A stretch of 64,000 nucleotides of DNA from Pegea sp. RAD2-039 (GCA_034620365.1 JAQGEQ010000343.1:310001-374000), one strand, 5' to 3'. Counted from the stretch's first letter, positions 21,681-33,332 are shown. The notes: a model not told the origin generated them from the sequence alone. Numbers and translations are program-made.

Positions 21681-21859
21681 ACTCTTTATATAAAGCTTAT
21701 CATCAGAATATCATTATCGGTATAATTAATACCTTTGGAAAGTCAACAGAATTAAGGCTTTGAGAGCACATTTGATTAAAAAACTTACTGTCATCATCTT
21801 TATCAGTCTCAAAGACATTAAAGATAATAACATTGTTTTCTCAGTTCTTACAGTCTAAA

Positions 21860-22405
21860 GTTAGTTTTTTGCGCGTGTCGGAGACCTTCTTGGTAAGAAG
21901 GTGCACCATGTTAGCATTTTTCTCGGAACCGGGACCACCGAGGCCTATGTGACTTGTTTCTTTATAGACGCATTCAGTTCGTCCATTGATTTAGACAAAC
22001 TAAAAACTTTCTCATCAATCTTGGCAATTTCCGATTTAAGTTTCACTAATTCATCAGATATAGATTTGCTGATGTCTGATAATAGGTTTTCATCAGAATT
22101 GGTTGAGGTAGCTGTTGTGTCGATGGTTCTACATTTAATGCAAAACCATTTAAATCCCATTTGCTTCATCTGGTTTTTATCAAACATATCATAAATTTTC
22201 TTGCTCACATCACTACAGGTGAGATGAAAGCAGGAGAGGCATTTAAGCATTCAATTACAGGATTTTACCAGAGCAAATTTTATTGCAGGATTAGCAATTG
22301 CAATCTTGCTTTGATGAAATCGGTTTTTCAGGAATTTTATTTACAGTAGACCGTAAGGTATTGCCACTTTTATGTGTATCCACCATAGTTTTCATGAAAG
22401 ATTTT
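21860..22405 (-). mobile_element. LINE ORF1 remnant (copy B)
   Basis: Identical to 11420-11965. PHD-like cysteines and coiled coil, broken by the same frameshift and stops. Confidence 0.6.
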
Positions 22406-22694
22406 TACTGTCACCAATCCCAATACATATACTATACAAATCACTTCCTATAAATAACTATATCACGACTTATAAGCACTTATTCAAATAGAATACAATT
22501 TAAAACTCTTTTTTATCATGATTATCACTTGTATCAACTCGTTTTTAATATCTTTTCTTTCTGTTATTTTGAAAATCACTTTCTAACAGTTTTTTGAGAC
22601 AGTATTTTAATTTTGATATAAAAATCAGACATTTAAAGTCATTAGCTTTTGATTATAAATTGTTAAGTTTAAAAAACAATTTTTTTACTTCATT

Positions 22695-23966
22695 ATGGAG
22701 AATTGTAAGTATCAGTATGAGACTGATGGTTTCCTTGTTAAAATAGTTGATACAAAGAAGAACTGGAAAGATTCTGTTGATTATTGTCATCAGTTTGGTG
22801 AACAGCTAGCTCCAATCAACAATCAGAAGAGATTAGATGATACTTTGGATCAATTAGAGGATTGCTATATTCATGATAAAAATGAAATGAGATCGTTCAG
22901 AAATTTTCGGATTGGATTGTCAGTAAAGAATGGAACTGGTTTTTGGAGTGATGGAACATCACTGGATGTTGATGAGCAAAAATCTTTGTTTTATAAAGAT
23001 GTTCTTCCAACATTTGATGAAAATACGTTTTATATACACAAAAAAAAATTTTTCAAAAAAATTTACTTTGATTCATATAAAAATGATGATGAAGAACTTC
23101 CATTCTTATGTTCCAAGAACAAATTGATTCCAACAACATCTTTAGAGATTGTTAAGACATCAACACCAACCAAGTATGAACCAACAATTGCAACAACATT
23201 ATCAATAAGTTCATATTTAGTGATTGGTACTTCACTAGGATTTGTTATAATCTTGCTGATTGTTGGATGTTTCATCTACAAACTTTACAAGAAAATAAAG
23301 AAGCTAGAAACAAATTATTCTATCGATGTAGACCCCGAAGATGCGACTGAGCTTAAAGTAATTGATGCAAATGATGAATTTCTATTTTTCAGTTTGAGTG
23401 ATGACGTAGCTGTGAATTTAGAGGAAGCAGCAGAACTTGATGTAGATGAAACTGATGATGTTCCCGTCAATATTCCAGCTAAAAATATTAAACCAGTTCA
23501 ACCAAAAATTCGATTTTCAGTCGAAGAATCTGTTGAGAATCCATCTACTAGAGATTCTGATCCTATTCTTCAAGATAAAGATTCATCTATTTATTTAAGC
23601 AAAAGTCGATACAAACTTTATTGTAAAATTAGAGATGAATATCGAAATTCTGCTGGTCATCAATTTAGAGATTATTCTTATAATCAACCAACATCATCTA
23701 ACTCAACTAATAATTATTTGTTTCCTGCACAAACTCTTCCAGAATACATTCGTGGTTTGTTTGAATCGCCACCGAGATATCCAGAAACTCGAAATCAGAT
23801 TGGAAATTCTCTTTTTAATGTAACTTCATCTAATCAATCAACATCATCTCACTACAATACAACTCGTGATCTGTTTGGACTAGATTATAGAGATCTTATT
23901 CGTGATTTATTTGAGGAATCACCACAAGGATATCGTGAAAGACATCCTGATGAAACAGATGTATAA
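22695..23966 (+). CDS. C-type-lectin-like membrane receptor (CTLD copy B)
   Basis: 423-residue single-exon gene identical in sequence to copy A at 12255, including flanks. Same domain order: CTLD 1-140, Thr-rich stalk, membrane helix 172-196, long tail with two IR.LFE.SP blocks. Relative to copies C and E it carries a short insertion before the acidic tail repeat (DEFLFFSLS). Identity with A may mean two doses of one product. Confidence 0.8.
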   Translation: MENCKYQYETDGFLVKIVDTKKNWKDSVDYCHQFGEQLAPINNQKRLDDTLDQLEDCYIHDKNEMRSFRNFRIGLSVKNGTGFWSDGTSLDVDEQKSLFYKDVLPTFDENTFYIHKKKFFKKIYFDSYKNDDEELPFLCSKNKLIPTTSLEIVKTSTPTKYEPTIATTLSISSYLVIGTSLGFVIILLIVGCFIYKLYKKIKKLETNYSIDVDPEDATELKVIDANDEFLFFSLSDDVAVNLEEAAELDVDETDDVPVNIPAKNIKPVQPKIRFSVEESVENPSTRDSDPILQDKDSSIYLSKSRYKLYCKIRDEYRNSAGHQFRDYSYNQPTSSNSTNNYLFPAQTLPEYIRGLFESPPRYPETRNQIGNSLFNVTSSNQSTSSHYNTTRDLFGLDYRDLIRDLFEESPQGYRERHPDETDV

Positions 23967-24369
23967 AAAGATTTTCAAAATTGATCAGTTTCTTTTGAAA
24001 TAATTGTAAATATTTTGATCAGCTGAAATCAATGTTCAGTTTTTAAACTTATTTTAATCACTTAAATATCTAGTTTTTGTTGAATTTTTGTTATTAGCAT
24101 GTTGTATACTTTGTATCTTTGTACATTACTTTACACAAATCAATTTGTATTTAGAAAAATGATTTAACTTTTTGGTTGGTTCATCTGGTTATTAGTAAAA
24201 GGTTTTTGCAAAACCATCAATGTATTCAGAAACTTATTCTTAAACGAAAAGAACAATTTAAACAGCTAATTTATTAAACTCTCATAAAACGTTGGTTTGC
24301 AGAAATCGAATCTTTTATAAATGATTAAAAAGCAGTTCGTCTTATTAAATTAAAAATTGCTTCAACTAC

Positions 24370-24448
24370 TATTTGTGAGAATGTGTTAGCGGGAGGTGCT
24401 CTTTTCAAGCACCCTCCTTCGCGTTTATTGAAGTAAATAAAGAATAAA
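24370..24448 (+). mobile_element. CR1-like LINE 3' end with stem-loop (copy B)
   Basis: Duplicate of 13930-14008. Confidence 0.75.
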
Positions 24449-24474
24449 TATATTTCTAAAGATAGACAACAACA

Positions 24475-24880
24475 AGTCACAATTAATAACACTCCAAATT
24501 TTCTTGAGGTTTTCAGTGGTGTTGCCTGAAGCAGCATTATTAGGCCTTTTCTCCTTGACATTTTGGAAGTGGCGTTGCAGCCTGTATTTCTACTTTTATT
24601 TATTAATTTTTTATTTAAAAAAGTTCGTTTAAGCATTGCTCTTAATAGAAGTAAAGTTGAAGGAAGACAGCATCATTGCACAAAAGATCTCATAGCAAAC
24701 ATCATAGCAAGAACTAAGTTCTTAAAACGTACAACGAAAGTAAAACACTTAAGACAAATGGAAAGACTTTTATATCCATCTAATTCTTTTTATAAGATTT
24801 GTTTATATTTCCATCAGTTTTGTAGTTCTTCAAACAAAAACTTTATTGAAAAACTACTAGATTCGATTAAGTAATATTTT
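24475..24880 (+). pseudogene. LINE family 2 RT scrap plus unidentified frame (copy B)
   Basis: Duplicate of 14035-14440, no differences seen. Confidence 0.45.
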
Positions 24881-25418
24881 TTCTTATAATAAGTTCTCTT
24901 TTATATTATTGAAAAACATTAACTTCTGTTATATCCAAAGTTGATCAATGTAATTCTGATAATTCTAATAACTTCTCTAATAACTGATTAAAGACCAAAA
25001 ACTCGTTTCACATCCGGGTTTCATTTTTTAAAAAACTTTTAATCTTTATAAGCTATGCAGTTAGATTCAATTTTAATTATGATTAGGAATTTTTTTGAAA
25101 CCTCCCTAAGAAACCTCTATAATAAAGCATTTTCTAAATTTGCATCATTTCATAAGTTTATAAGATGAAGAACAACTTTTAAATCGGTTGATTAAATATA
25201 TTTTTGCAAATTTTTAAACACTTAAATTTTACATTTAGATTGATACTTCTTATTAGAAGCTAGGCAATATCATGTTTTTTTTTTAATTTTCTTTCCAGAA
25301 AAATTTACAATTTTCAAAAAAAAATATTTTCGCTAGTTGGCGCTCAAACAACATTTCCGATTAAAATAAAAAATAAAAAATGCTGCATACAAATGAAAAA
25401 GAAACAAAACAGAAAGTG

Positions 25419-25853
25419 TGACGTCACTACATGTAGCGCGATGACATCATTAGTAAACTTCCGTTGAAAATTGATAAGAAGAAAGATCCTATACATTTTT
25501 GACGTCATTAAATTGACATCATGAGATGACGTCATCATTACAAAGAGATTTTTACAGTAAATTTACATCCAAAGAAGCATCATGATGATGATGCAATCCA
25601 GTCTTGTTCATCTTCTTCAAGATCAGATGAGAAGACATCATCATCTTGTATGACGTCATCTACGCTGCTACTACTTACGTCATCATGTTGGCTCTGATTG
25701 TTTGAGAGTAATGTAGAAAAGAGTTGAATTTGAAAATTGAAAGAAATAAGCGATGAAACTGGTCTTTAGCTTGCTTATCTAACTCGGACTTGTGGAATGA
25801 TGCAGTGATCATGTCTGGATCCCTATCTGGATGCTGATTATCTAATGACGTCA
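25419..25853 (+). promoter_or_regulatory. cluster of five TGACGTCA sites (copy B)
   Basis: Duplicate of the block at 14979-15413. Sites at 25419, 25500, 25527, 25651 and 25846. Confidence 0.4.
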
Positions 25854-26099
25854 CGCTTTTAGGTCTTCGAGAAGAATCGAAGTTTTGATTTTTAAATTGA
25901 AGGAAGAAAGTATTGAAGCAAAAATGAAAAAGTTTTTCTTTTTTCTTACATTTGGCTTGTTATAAAACTCAATTTTGATATCTCCGAAAAGAGGAATGGG
26001 ATTTGGAAGATGAATTTCGGCAAAATTCATCTGAGTTGGATTGATTTGGTGATCCACTTGAGTTTGAACAAACTTTGAAGTTCGTAGTTTCACTTTGAA
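25582..26099 (-). pseudogene. PTEN-like C2/tail fragment (copy B)
   Basis: Identical to 15142-15659, with the same frameshifts, so the damage predates the A/B duplication. Confidence 0.7.
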
Positions 26100-26364
26100 C
26101 TGACTAATAACTAAAATAATGCCAACTGAAGTTGTTTGGAAGTGACTGAGATTGGTTAGATTGAATGATTGTTAACATTTGAGATTCGAACAATCAATTT
26201 ATTTTATTATTATTAAATAGTATTAAAAGTTTTAACAAATTTTTGTAACTCTTAAAAACTGGAAATAATCTTTAGTCAGAATCCAGCCCACAAACTCTAA
26301 ACTTTCTTCAACCAGCTTCAAATTCCTTTAACCAATATTCCATCAATATATTTATTATTCCACA

Positions 26365-26541
26365 AATATCTTTGTAAAATCCATCAACCTTATCTACTCT
26401 GTTATAAAGACTTTTAATTCGAAGGATCCATACTTTTTAAACAATCTTTTCAAATTGTACGTACGTCGAACTCTTGAATACAATGTTAGTGAATGGATGC
26501 CATATCAAGTTGGTGGTATCAAAAACACGAATCTGTTAACG
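26365..26541 (+). mobile_element. LINE RT 3' scrap (copy B)
   Basis: Duplicate of 15925-16101. Confidence 0.8.
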
Positions 26542-26670
26542 TAGCATTTCCGAGATTAAATCAATTTATTGTACTTGTTAGTTGTGCAACTGAAGATATG
26601 TAGTAACTGAAATGACGCCGTAACTGTTATATATAAAGAAACCAATTAAAGAGAAATAGATTTAAAAAAT

Positions 26671-26871
26671 ATGAAAATTCGTATGGTACTTGAAGCCCAT
26701 AAACATAAAGTGGTGGCTATTTGTGGTGATTCAAACAGCGATATGATTGCTACTGCTTCTGAACGTGGAACTATTATTCGAGTATTTTTTGCATCAACAG
26801 GAAAACTCTTCCATGAGTTTAGCAGTTCTTTAGTTGGAGGAAAATGTACATCACGCTGTGTTATTCAATAG
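26671..26871 (+). pseudogene. WIPI/Atg18-like WD40 fragment (copy B)
   Basis: Identical 66-codon frame to 16231-16431. FRRG motif replaced by FSSS. Confidence 0.6.
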
Positions 26872-26946
26872 ATCTTCTGCTATTTTCTTAAAACATTTTG
26901 TTTTAAGTAATTGGTTTGATGATTAGAGATTCATTTTTTCTAATAA

Positions 26947-27054
26947 TTAGACTGTTTCCTTTAGGAAGCAGAAATTCATCTGTTGCTCTTCTATCTCGTT
27001 TTCAATCTCTTCAAGATTTGCTCTTGTATCTAAATTCATTTCATCAATTAAAGT
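26947..27054 (-). pseudogene. C-terminal coiled-coil exon (copy B)
   Basis: Identical to 16507-16614, including acceptor and stop. Confidence 0.4.
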
Positions 27055-28195
27055 CTGAGATGCAAATAAATTAATCAGATTTAATCTTAAAGGATAACTA
27101 TTGCTTACAATTTCTAATTTGTAACTTTATTTTATAAAACTTTGAAACACAACAGTAAGAATATTAAACAATTGAAATATAAATAATTAGAGGAATAATT
27201 ATAAACTACTCAGGAATTTGGTTGAATTATAACAAGTTTTACAACAAACCATCTAACAACGTTTAGTTAGATTTTAATCTTTTCAAACTATCATATAATT
27301 TTACAAGCAAACGGTGAAAATGGACTTTCGGTTAATTGGCGCAAGAAGTCAAAGTCAAATTTCCAAACTAAATTACTAATAGAGAAAAGTTATTAGTTTC
27401 TCCAAAACATAGGAATGTTTTAAATGTATCAAAAAATAAGACATTTCCTAAATCTTGAAATTCTTTCCGTTTTTACTTATAGAACAAAAAATTGAATAAA
27501 TAAGAATAAGTAAACTGATTTTTTTTGATATCACAGTGGGTTTTTAACAAATAAACAGAAATAACACTTTAATTTCTCTTTGAGCCCGAACAACTTTTTA
27601 CTATAATTTATTTCAAAGAAAAATAAATTATGTATCATTTCAAACACTGAGTTTAAATAATTCAGTTTAAAACAACTTCAGCAGATACTTTTGTAGGTTT
27701 CTTGAGGCCATTGTCTTTAAAGGTTTTAAGTTAACATAATGATTTAAATACTTATTACTAATTAGCTTTTTACTGTACTTATTAAAGAACAAAAAGCTTT
27801 AGAGATAAATCTAATATTTTATATATTTATTATCTTTCTGGTGGATTGCTTTCATGTGTTGGTTGAGCTACCATTTGATAAAATCATTTTCCACACTGAC
27901 GACAATTAAAAGGTTTTTAACTGTGGGTTAACTGGTGTCATTTGAAATTGATTGGATAATCAGTTGAATAACTGCATATATATAAAGAAAACTTTTATCT
28001 TATTATTTTTGTGTTTTTTTTTTATATGAAACTTCAAAACTCCTTGATTTCCAAAAATTCGTATGTTTGAAATGTATGACAGTAGAATATTTTACCGCTT
28101 ATGTAATTACTATATGTAGCGTTGTAAGGGGCGTCGAGAATCGTCAGTTGTTTGAAGTATTTTGGAAATTGAAAGAAGTTTACTCTAAGTACTTT

Positions 28196-28340
28196 TTTTA
28201 TTTTATTCAAATGTACAATTTTATTTTATTCAAATGTACATGTTTTATTTTATTCAAATGTACAATTATATTTTTTAAATGTACAATTTTTATTTTATTC
28301 AAATGTACAAATTTATTTTTTTTTCAAATGTACAATTATA
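28196..28340 (+). repeat. VNTR, about six units (unit C)
   Basis: Counterpart of 17756-17895. Last units differ (a poly-T expansion and a base change), showing turnover since duplication. Confidence 0.8.
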
Positions 28341-29058
28341 TTGTAACTGCATTTATTGCTGGAAAACCTTTTCATATTATTTTTGTGCTTTCTTTTTATA
28401 TGAAACTTCAAAATTCTTTCACTTTCAAATATTTTCAAATAAACTCCAAGTGCAGTTTATCTACCAATAAATGGCGTCACTTGAGGAAAACTTTTACTAC
28501 TTAGACAGAGGAATGTAAGTTAAATTGAAGAGAGAAGAAAAATTGGCTCGTTATTTACCGTTGGTTTAGTTCTCCATTTATTTCATAAAAATTTCCTTTT
28601 AAGATTTATTTTGAATTTTAAAAGATTTAAGAGTTTATTTTATTCGAATTCTACTGAATTATTTTGCTTAAATCTTACATAATATCACCAAACTTTATTT
28701 CTTAAATTTTAAAAGTTAAGTTACCAGATTATTTTAGTTGCTTTCTTAATCTTTAAAAAACAGTCGTACATGATGTTTATTAATAAAAAGTATTTTAGCT
28801 TTTTATAACAAATGTTTATTTCAGTGAATTTTATTTTCAATGTTTTTAGCATGATTTTAAAATAATTCATTCTATTTTGAAGTCTGCTTATACATATTTT
28901 TATGCAGTTTTATATTTAGATGTACATTGATAAACTGAAATATAATTTAAATAGTTTGAATTGCTTATGTAAGTTATATAGAAAAACTTCTTTTTTATTT
29001 AAACTTGAGTTAAGCTTATTAATATTTCTTTTATAAACAGACTTAGTAATTGATAATA

Positions 29059-29333
29059 ATGGAAATTCATCAAGTTATTACTGCTGATTTGTGGTTAGAA
29101 GAGAATAATTTTGCTGTAGCTGATCAAACTCCTGCAGATAATTATATTCTCTCCACTATTGAGTTGGAATTTTTGAAATATTTTTGTGCTTTCCCTTATC
29201 CACCAGAAGATCAACTAATTAAACTCTGAAAAATCTGGCTATTCATATAAATTGATTCAGCGTTGGTTTAACATGAAAAGGCTTCAGAATAAAATAAGTT
29301 GGAGTTCTTCAGAAATACAATATGCAAAGTTTA
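29059..29333 (+). pseudogene. HD-ZF copy C, truncated and frameshifted
   Basis: Starts like the other copies (same acceptor and ATG context) but loses two bases near 29226, giving CTC TGA inside the homeodomain. It stops matching at about 29333, where unrelated sequence (as at 17600) follows. Exons 2-6, acidic region and fingers are missing. The recognition-helix code (RWFNMKR) is still readable in the shifted frame. Confidence 0.85.
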
Positions 29334-29514
29334 TTTCCAAAAATTCGTATGTTTGAAATGTATGGCAGTAAAATATTTTACCGCTTATGTAATTACTGTT
29401 TAAATCTTTTTGATATCAATTCTTTTGAACTAACAACTCGAGATAACAACAAATCGAATAAATCAACATTTTATTAAATCAACAAAAACTGAGCAAATAA
29501 AAACTTGGATAAAG

Positions 29515-30035
29515 TTAATTGTGAGTTTCTTGATGAGTTTTCAAAGTAGGAAGAAACAAAAACCCTTTGTGACCAATACTGCAGTTGTGGAGAAAGTTTC
29601 CTATGTGTTTATGCACTTCGTGCGTTTTTAACTGAGATGCATGTGTAAATGACTTTCGGCAAATTTACATTTAAATAATTTGCCGCCTGTGTGAATTAAA
29701 TTATGTCTTGTGAGATTACTTGAAGTTCCAACTGATTTCCCACACACAAATGGGACAGACTCCCAAACTGATTGTGATTTTGATATCAGAGACCCAGGCA
29801 GAGATGACTCTAACATCACATCATCTATTTCATCTTTTAAATTCTGAGATAACTCAAAACCGGCTTTGGAATTTGATGTGGACACAACTAAGCTGTCCAA
29901 ACCCATGTGTTCGTTGTGGGGCAATTTGGATGGTTATGTGCTTACAGTATGAATTCGATTCTGTCTTGTCAGATTACTTAATTGGCCAAATGATTTTCCA
30001 CACTCAATACAAACAAAAGCTTTTTGCATTCTGTG
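29515..30035 (-). pseudogene. inverted C2H2 zinc-finger pseudogene
   Basis: Minus-strand fingers are readable in shifting frames: KAFVCIECGKSFGQLSNLTR near 30020-29950, PFVCGKSVGTSSNLTRHNLIH near 29755-29690, then FTHASQLKTHEVHKH after a one-base loss. A final finger, NFLHNCSIGHKGF..., ends THQETHN and a stop. That end parallels the HD-ZF terminus (NFPHNCSVCKKGF...HMRSHN), so it derives from the same family in opposite orientation. Several core Cys are lost, and the upper part contains non-finger sequence. Open plus-strand frames across it are shadows. Confidence 0.65.
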
Positions 30036-30059
30036 GACAGTTTATGCAAATGTACAAAT

Positions 30060-31060
30060 TAATTAATTTGCAAATTGTTAACAATTGTTTGGCGTTATTG
30101 AGTCTACAATGTAAAAATTGTCGTGGCTTTTTTATATAGATTAGTAATTAGTTAGTTTATATATCTAATTATAATAATAGATGGACTATTTAAGCTTTTA
30201 TTTATTTAATATTAAATCTTTTTAGTATTTCTTTTATTTAAAAATTGAAGAAATAATTTTTCTCTTGTTTTAATAAAGTATTTTGCTTTAATATTTCATG
30301 AAATATTATCTTTTAAATTCTATAAGTTTATGAAATAACCTTAAAAAATATATTTTTTTAATCTTTAAAAGTTTCTTCCAATTCTGGTTTTGTCAACAAT
30401 TATTTAATCTTTATAAATTTTCAAATTTTTTTGTCCCATCATTTTCATAATTCCAATAAATAATTTTTTTTAACATTTTAATGATTTTAAATTGTTTCCA
30501 TAAAAATCTTTTAATTTTTTTTAATTTTCTTATAAATTGTTGACTTTTCTGAAAGTAAAATTTGAAAATTCTTCTTTAAATTTCTTGAAATAATAGTTTA
30601 AAGCATTAGAAGGTGAACAAGTCACTAGTTTAGTGATAGAAGTCAGGTTTTCAACTCTCATCAAAGGATTCATTGATCTGTGAGAAACAGTAAAATGAAT
30701 TTAAAGATGAAATAAGAAAAAGTCAGTTGTGGACCTGCTGCTGTTGTTGCAACATTTTAAAGAGCTTTTCTGTGTATGCTGACTGCATCACAAACTTTCT
30801 AGTCACTAAATACTTCTATTCTTTTTAACTGTATCTCGTTATTATTTTTGCCTAATTATAATTGTTTATTTTAATCGTTTAAGCTTGTTTTGTATTAACT
30901 CTTATTCACCTTCTGCTAACTACAATCTTATGTTTATTTAACTTCTCTGTTAGCCACAAATTTGTTTATTATTATTCAAGGATTTGTAAAAGATCTTAAT
31001 CATTTATTGTTTATTTGCAGAGATTTGGTTACTAAATGTTAGAAAAACTTTTACTTCATT
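30060..31060 (+). promoter_or_regulatory. type II CTLD upstream region (conserved with copy D')
   Basis: About 820 bp before CTLD C match the region before CTLD D' (46880-47700) closely, most strongly at 30600-31030. This is unlike the upstream sequence of A, B and E. It ends in an acceptor-like TTATTTGCAG|AGATTTGG about 40 bp before the ATG, so a 5' UTR intron is likely. An in-frame TAG 24 nt before the ATG excludes an N-terminal extension from that exon. No coding frame of note. Confidence 0.45.
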
Positions 31061-32173
31061 ATGGAGAATTGTAAGTATCAGTATGAGACTGACGGTTTGC
31101 TTGTTAAAATAGTTGATACTGAGAAGAACTGGAAAGATTCTCTTGATTATTGTCAACAGTTTGGTGAACAGCTAGCTCCAATCAACAATCAGAAGAGATT
31201 AGATGATACTTTGGACCAATTAGAAGATTGCTATGTTCATGATAAAACTGAAATGAGATCGATCAGACATTTTCGGATTGGATTGTCAGTAAAGAATGGA
31301 ACTGGTTCTTGGAGTGATGGAACATCACTAGATGTTGATGAGCAAAAATCTTTGTTTTATAAAGATGTTCTTCCAACATTTGATAGAAATACGTTTTATA
31401 TACACAAAAAAAAAATTTTCAAAAAAATTTACTTTGATTTATATAAAAATGATGATAAAGAACTTCCATTCTTATGTTCCAAGAACAAATTGATTCCAAC
31501 AACATCTTTAGAGATTGTTAAGACATCAACACCAACCAAGTATGAACCAACAATTGCAACAACATTATCAACAAGTTCATATTTAGTGATTGGTACTTCA
31601 CTAGGATTGGTTATAATCTTGCTGATTGTTGGATGTTTCATCTACAAATTTTACAAGAAAAGAAAGAACCTAGGAACAAACTATTCTATCGATGTAGACC
31701 CCGAAGATGCGACTGAGCTTAATGTAATTGATGTAAATGATGACGTAGCTGTGACTTTAGAAGAAGCAGCAGATCTTAATGTAGATGAAACTGATGATGT
31801 TCCCGTCAACATTCCAACTAAAAATATTAAACCAGTTCAACCAAAAATTCGATTTTCAGTCGAAGAATCTGCTGAGAATCCATCTACTAGAGATTCTGAT
31901 CCTATTCTTCAAGATTCATCTATTTATTTAAGCAAAAGTCGATACAAACTTTATTGTAAAATTAGAGATGAATATCGAAATTCTGCTGGTCATCAATTTA
32001 GAGATTGTTCTTATAATCAACCAACATCATCTAACTCAACTAATAATTATTTGTTTCCTGCACAAACTTTTCCAGAATACATTCGTGGTTTGTTTGAGTC
32101 GCCTCCGAGATATCCAGAAACTCGAAATCAGATTGGAAATTCTCTTTTTAATGTAACTTCATCTAATCAATAA
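31061..32173 (+). CDS. C-type-lectin-like membrane receptor, short tail (CTLD copy C)
   Basis: 370 residues, single exon. CTLD with the conserved cysteines, Thr-rich stalk and membrane helix, then a shorter tail. TCA of the other copies is TAA at 32171, removing the last ~50 residues, including the second IR.LFE block. Beyond the stop the old coding sequence has a further stop (TTATAG to TTATTGA) and other changes, so it decays freely. Upstream, all length changes are multiples of three (for example the loss of DK before SSIYLS, and the missing FLFFSLS insert). That pattern suggests the shortened protein is still maintained. The first IRGLFESPPRY block is kept. Confidence 0.75.
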   Translation: MENCKYQYETDGLLVKIVDTEKNWKDSLDYCQQFGEQLAPINNQKRLDDTLDQLEDCYVHDKTEMRSIRHFRIGLSVKNGTGSWSDGTSLDVDEQKSLFYKDVLPTFDRNTFYIHKKKIFKKIYFDLYKNDDKELPFLCSKNKLIPTTSLEIVKTSTPTKYEPTIATTLSTSSYLVIGTSLGLVIILLIVGCFIYKFYKKRKNLGTNYSIDVDPEDATELNVIDVNDDVAVTLEEAADLNVDETDDVPVNIPTKNIKPVQPKIRFSVEESAENPSTRDSDPILQDSSIYLSKSRYKLYCKIRDEYRNSAGHQFRDCSYNQPTSSNSTNNYLFPAQTFPEYIRGLFESPPRYPETRNQIGNSLFNVTSSNQ

Positions 32174-32299
32174 AGATCATCTCACTACAATACAACTCAT
32201 GATCTGTTTGGACTAGATTATTGAGGTCTTATTTGTGATTTATTTGAGGAATCACGACAGGGATATCGTGAAAGACATCCTGCTGAAACAGATGTATAA

Positions 32300-32640
32300 A
32301 AAGATTTTCAAAATTGATCAGTTTCTTCTGAAATAATTGTAAATATATTATATTAATTATAAATATATTAGTTTCGCTTTGAACTGACTAATAACTAAAA
32401 AAATGACAATTGAAGTTGTTTGGAAGTGATTGAGATTGGTTAGATTGGATAATTGTTAACATTTGACATTCGAATAATCAATTTAATTTATTATTATTAA
32501 ATAGTATTAAAAGTTTTGACAAATTTTTGAAACTCTTAAAAACTTTAGATAATCTTTAATCAGACTCCAGCCCACAAACTCTAAACTTTCTTCAACCAGC
32601 TTCAAATTCATTTAACCAATATTCCATCAATAGATTTATT
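32300..32640. other. junction of CTLD C flank to PTEN/RT debris
   Basis: About 50 bp after the old CTLD end, sequence jumps to the equivalent of 15650 in unit A, leaving only the first PTEN-like codons (about 32365). The hairpin LINE end, family 2 RT scrap, TGACGTCA cluster and most of the PTEN-like fragment are therefore deleted in unit C. Confidence 0.6.
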
Positions 32641-32648
32641 ATTCCACA

Positions 32649-32825
32649 AATATCTTTGTAAAATCAATCAACCTTATCTACTCTATTATAATGAGCTATA
32701 TTTGAGGGATCCATGATTTTTTATCAATCTTTCCAAATTGTACCTAATTCTTGAAAACAATGCTAGTGAATGGATGCCATATCAAGTTGGTGATATCAAA
32801 AATAATGACTCTGTTAATGTAACAT
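32649..32825 (+). mobile_element. LINE RT 3' scrap (copy C)
   Basis: Counterpart of 15925-16101 with more damage. AATGCTAGTGAATGGATGCC still codes NASEWMP, as in the LINE's NVSAWMPYQVGDI. Confidence 0.7.
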
Positions 32826-32948
32826 TTACGGGATTAGATCAATCTATTGTATTTGATAGTTGTGCAACTGAAGATATGTAGAAACTAAAATGACGCCGTA
32901 ACTGTTATATATAAAGAACCCAATTAAAGAGAAATAGATTTGAAAACT

Positions 32949-33149
32949 ATGAATATTCGTATGGTACTTGAAGCCCATAAACATAAAGTGGTGACTATTT
33001 GTGGTGATTCAAACAGTGATATGATTGCTACTGCTTCTGAACGTGGAACTGTTATTCGAGTATTTTTTGCTTCAAAAGGAAAACTTTTCTATGAGTTTAG
33101 TAGTTCTTTAGTTGGAGGAAAATGTACATCACGCTGTGTTATTCAATAG
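32949..33149 (+). pseudogene. WIPI/Atg18-like WD40 fragment (copy C)
   Basis: Same 66-codon frame as 16231-16431 with a few substitutions (for example T for A in VVTICGDS, K for T in ASKGKLF) and no stop or indel. Still lacks FRRG. Confidence 0.55.
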
Positions 33150-33224
33150 ATCTTCTGCTATTTTCTTAAAACATTTTGTTTTAAGTCATTGGTTTGATGA
33201 TTCGAGATTCATTTTTTCTAATAA

Positions 33225-33332
33225 TTAGACTGTTTCTTTTAGGAAGCAGGAATTCATCTGTTGCTCTTCTATCTCGTTTTCAATCTCTTCAAGAGTTGCT
33301 CTTATTTCTAAATTCATTTCATCAATTGAAGT
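33225..33332 (-). pseudogene. C-terminal coiled-coil exon (copy C)
   Basis: Matches 16507-16614 in length, acceptor and stop. About six amino-acid changes (for example IDEMNLEIRATLEE) and no frame break. Confidence 0.4.

Larger units (their letters stand above)
20401..27803 (+). repeat. segmental duplication, copy 2 of the ~7.4 kb identical tract
   Basis: Partner of 9961-17363. See that entry for limits. Head-to-tail orientation, 10,440 bp period. Confidence 0.85.

Noticed and set aside
29720..30139. 139-codon plus-strand frame (and 87 codons at 46260)
   Set aside because: Antisense to readable C2H2 finger remnants. No domain of its own.
30620..30665. tRNA/SINE-like box A and box B (TAGTTTAGTGATAG, GGTTTTCAACTC)
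   Set aside because: Boxes are only about 20 nt apart, no cloverleaf forms, and there is no poly-A/T tail or target duplication.
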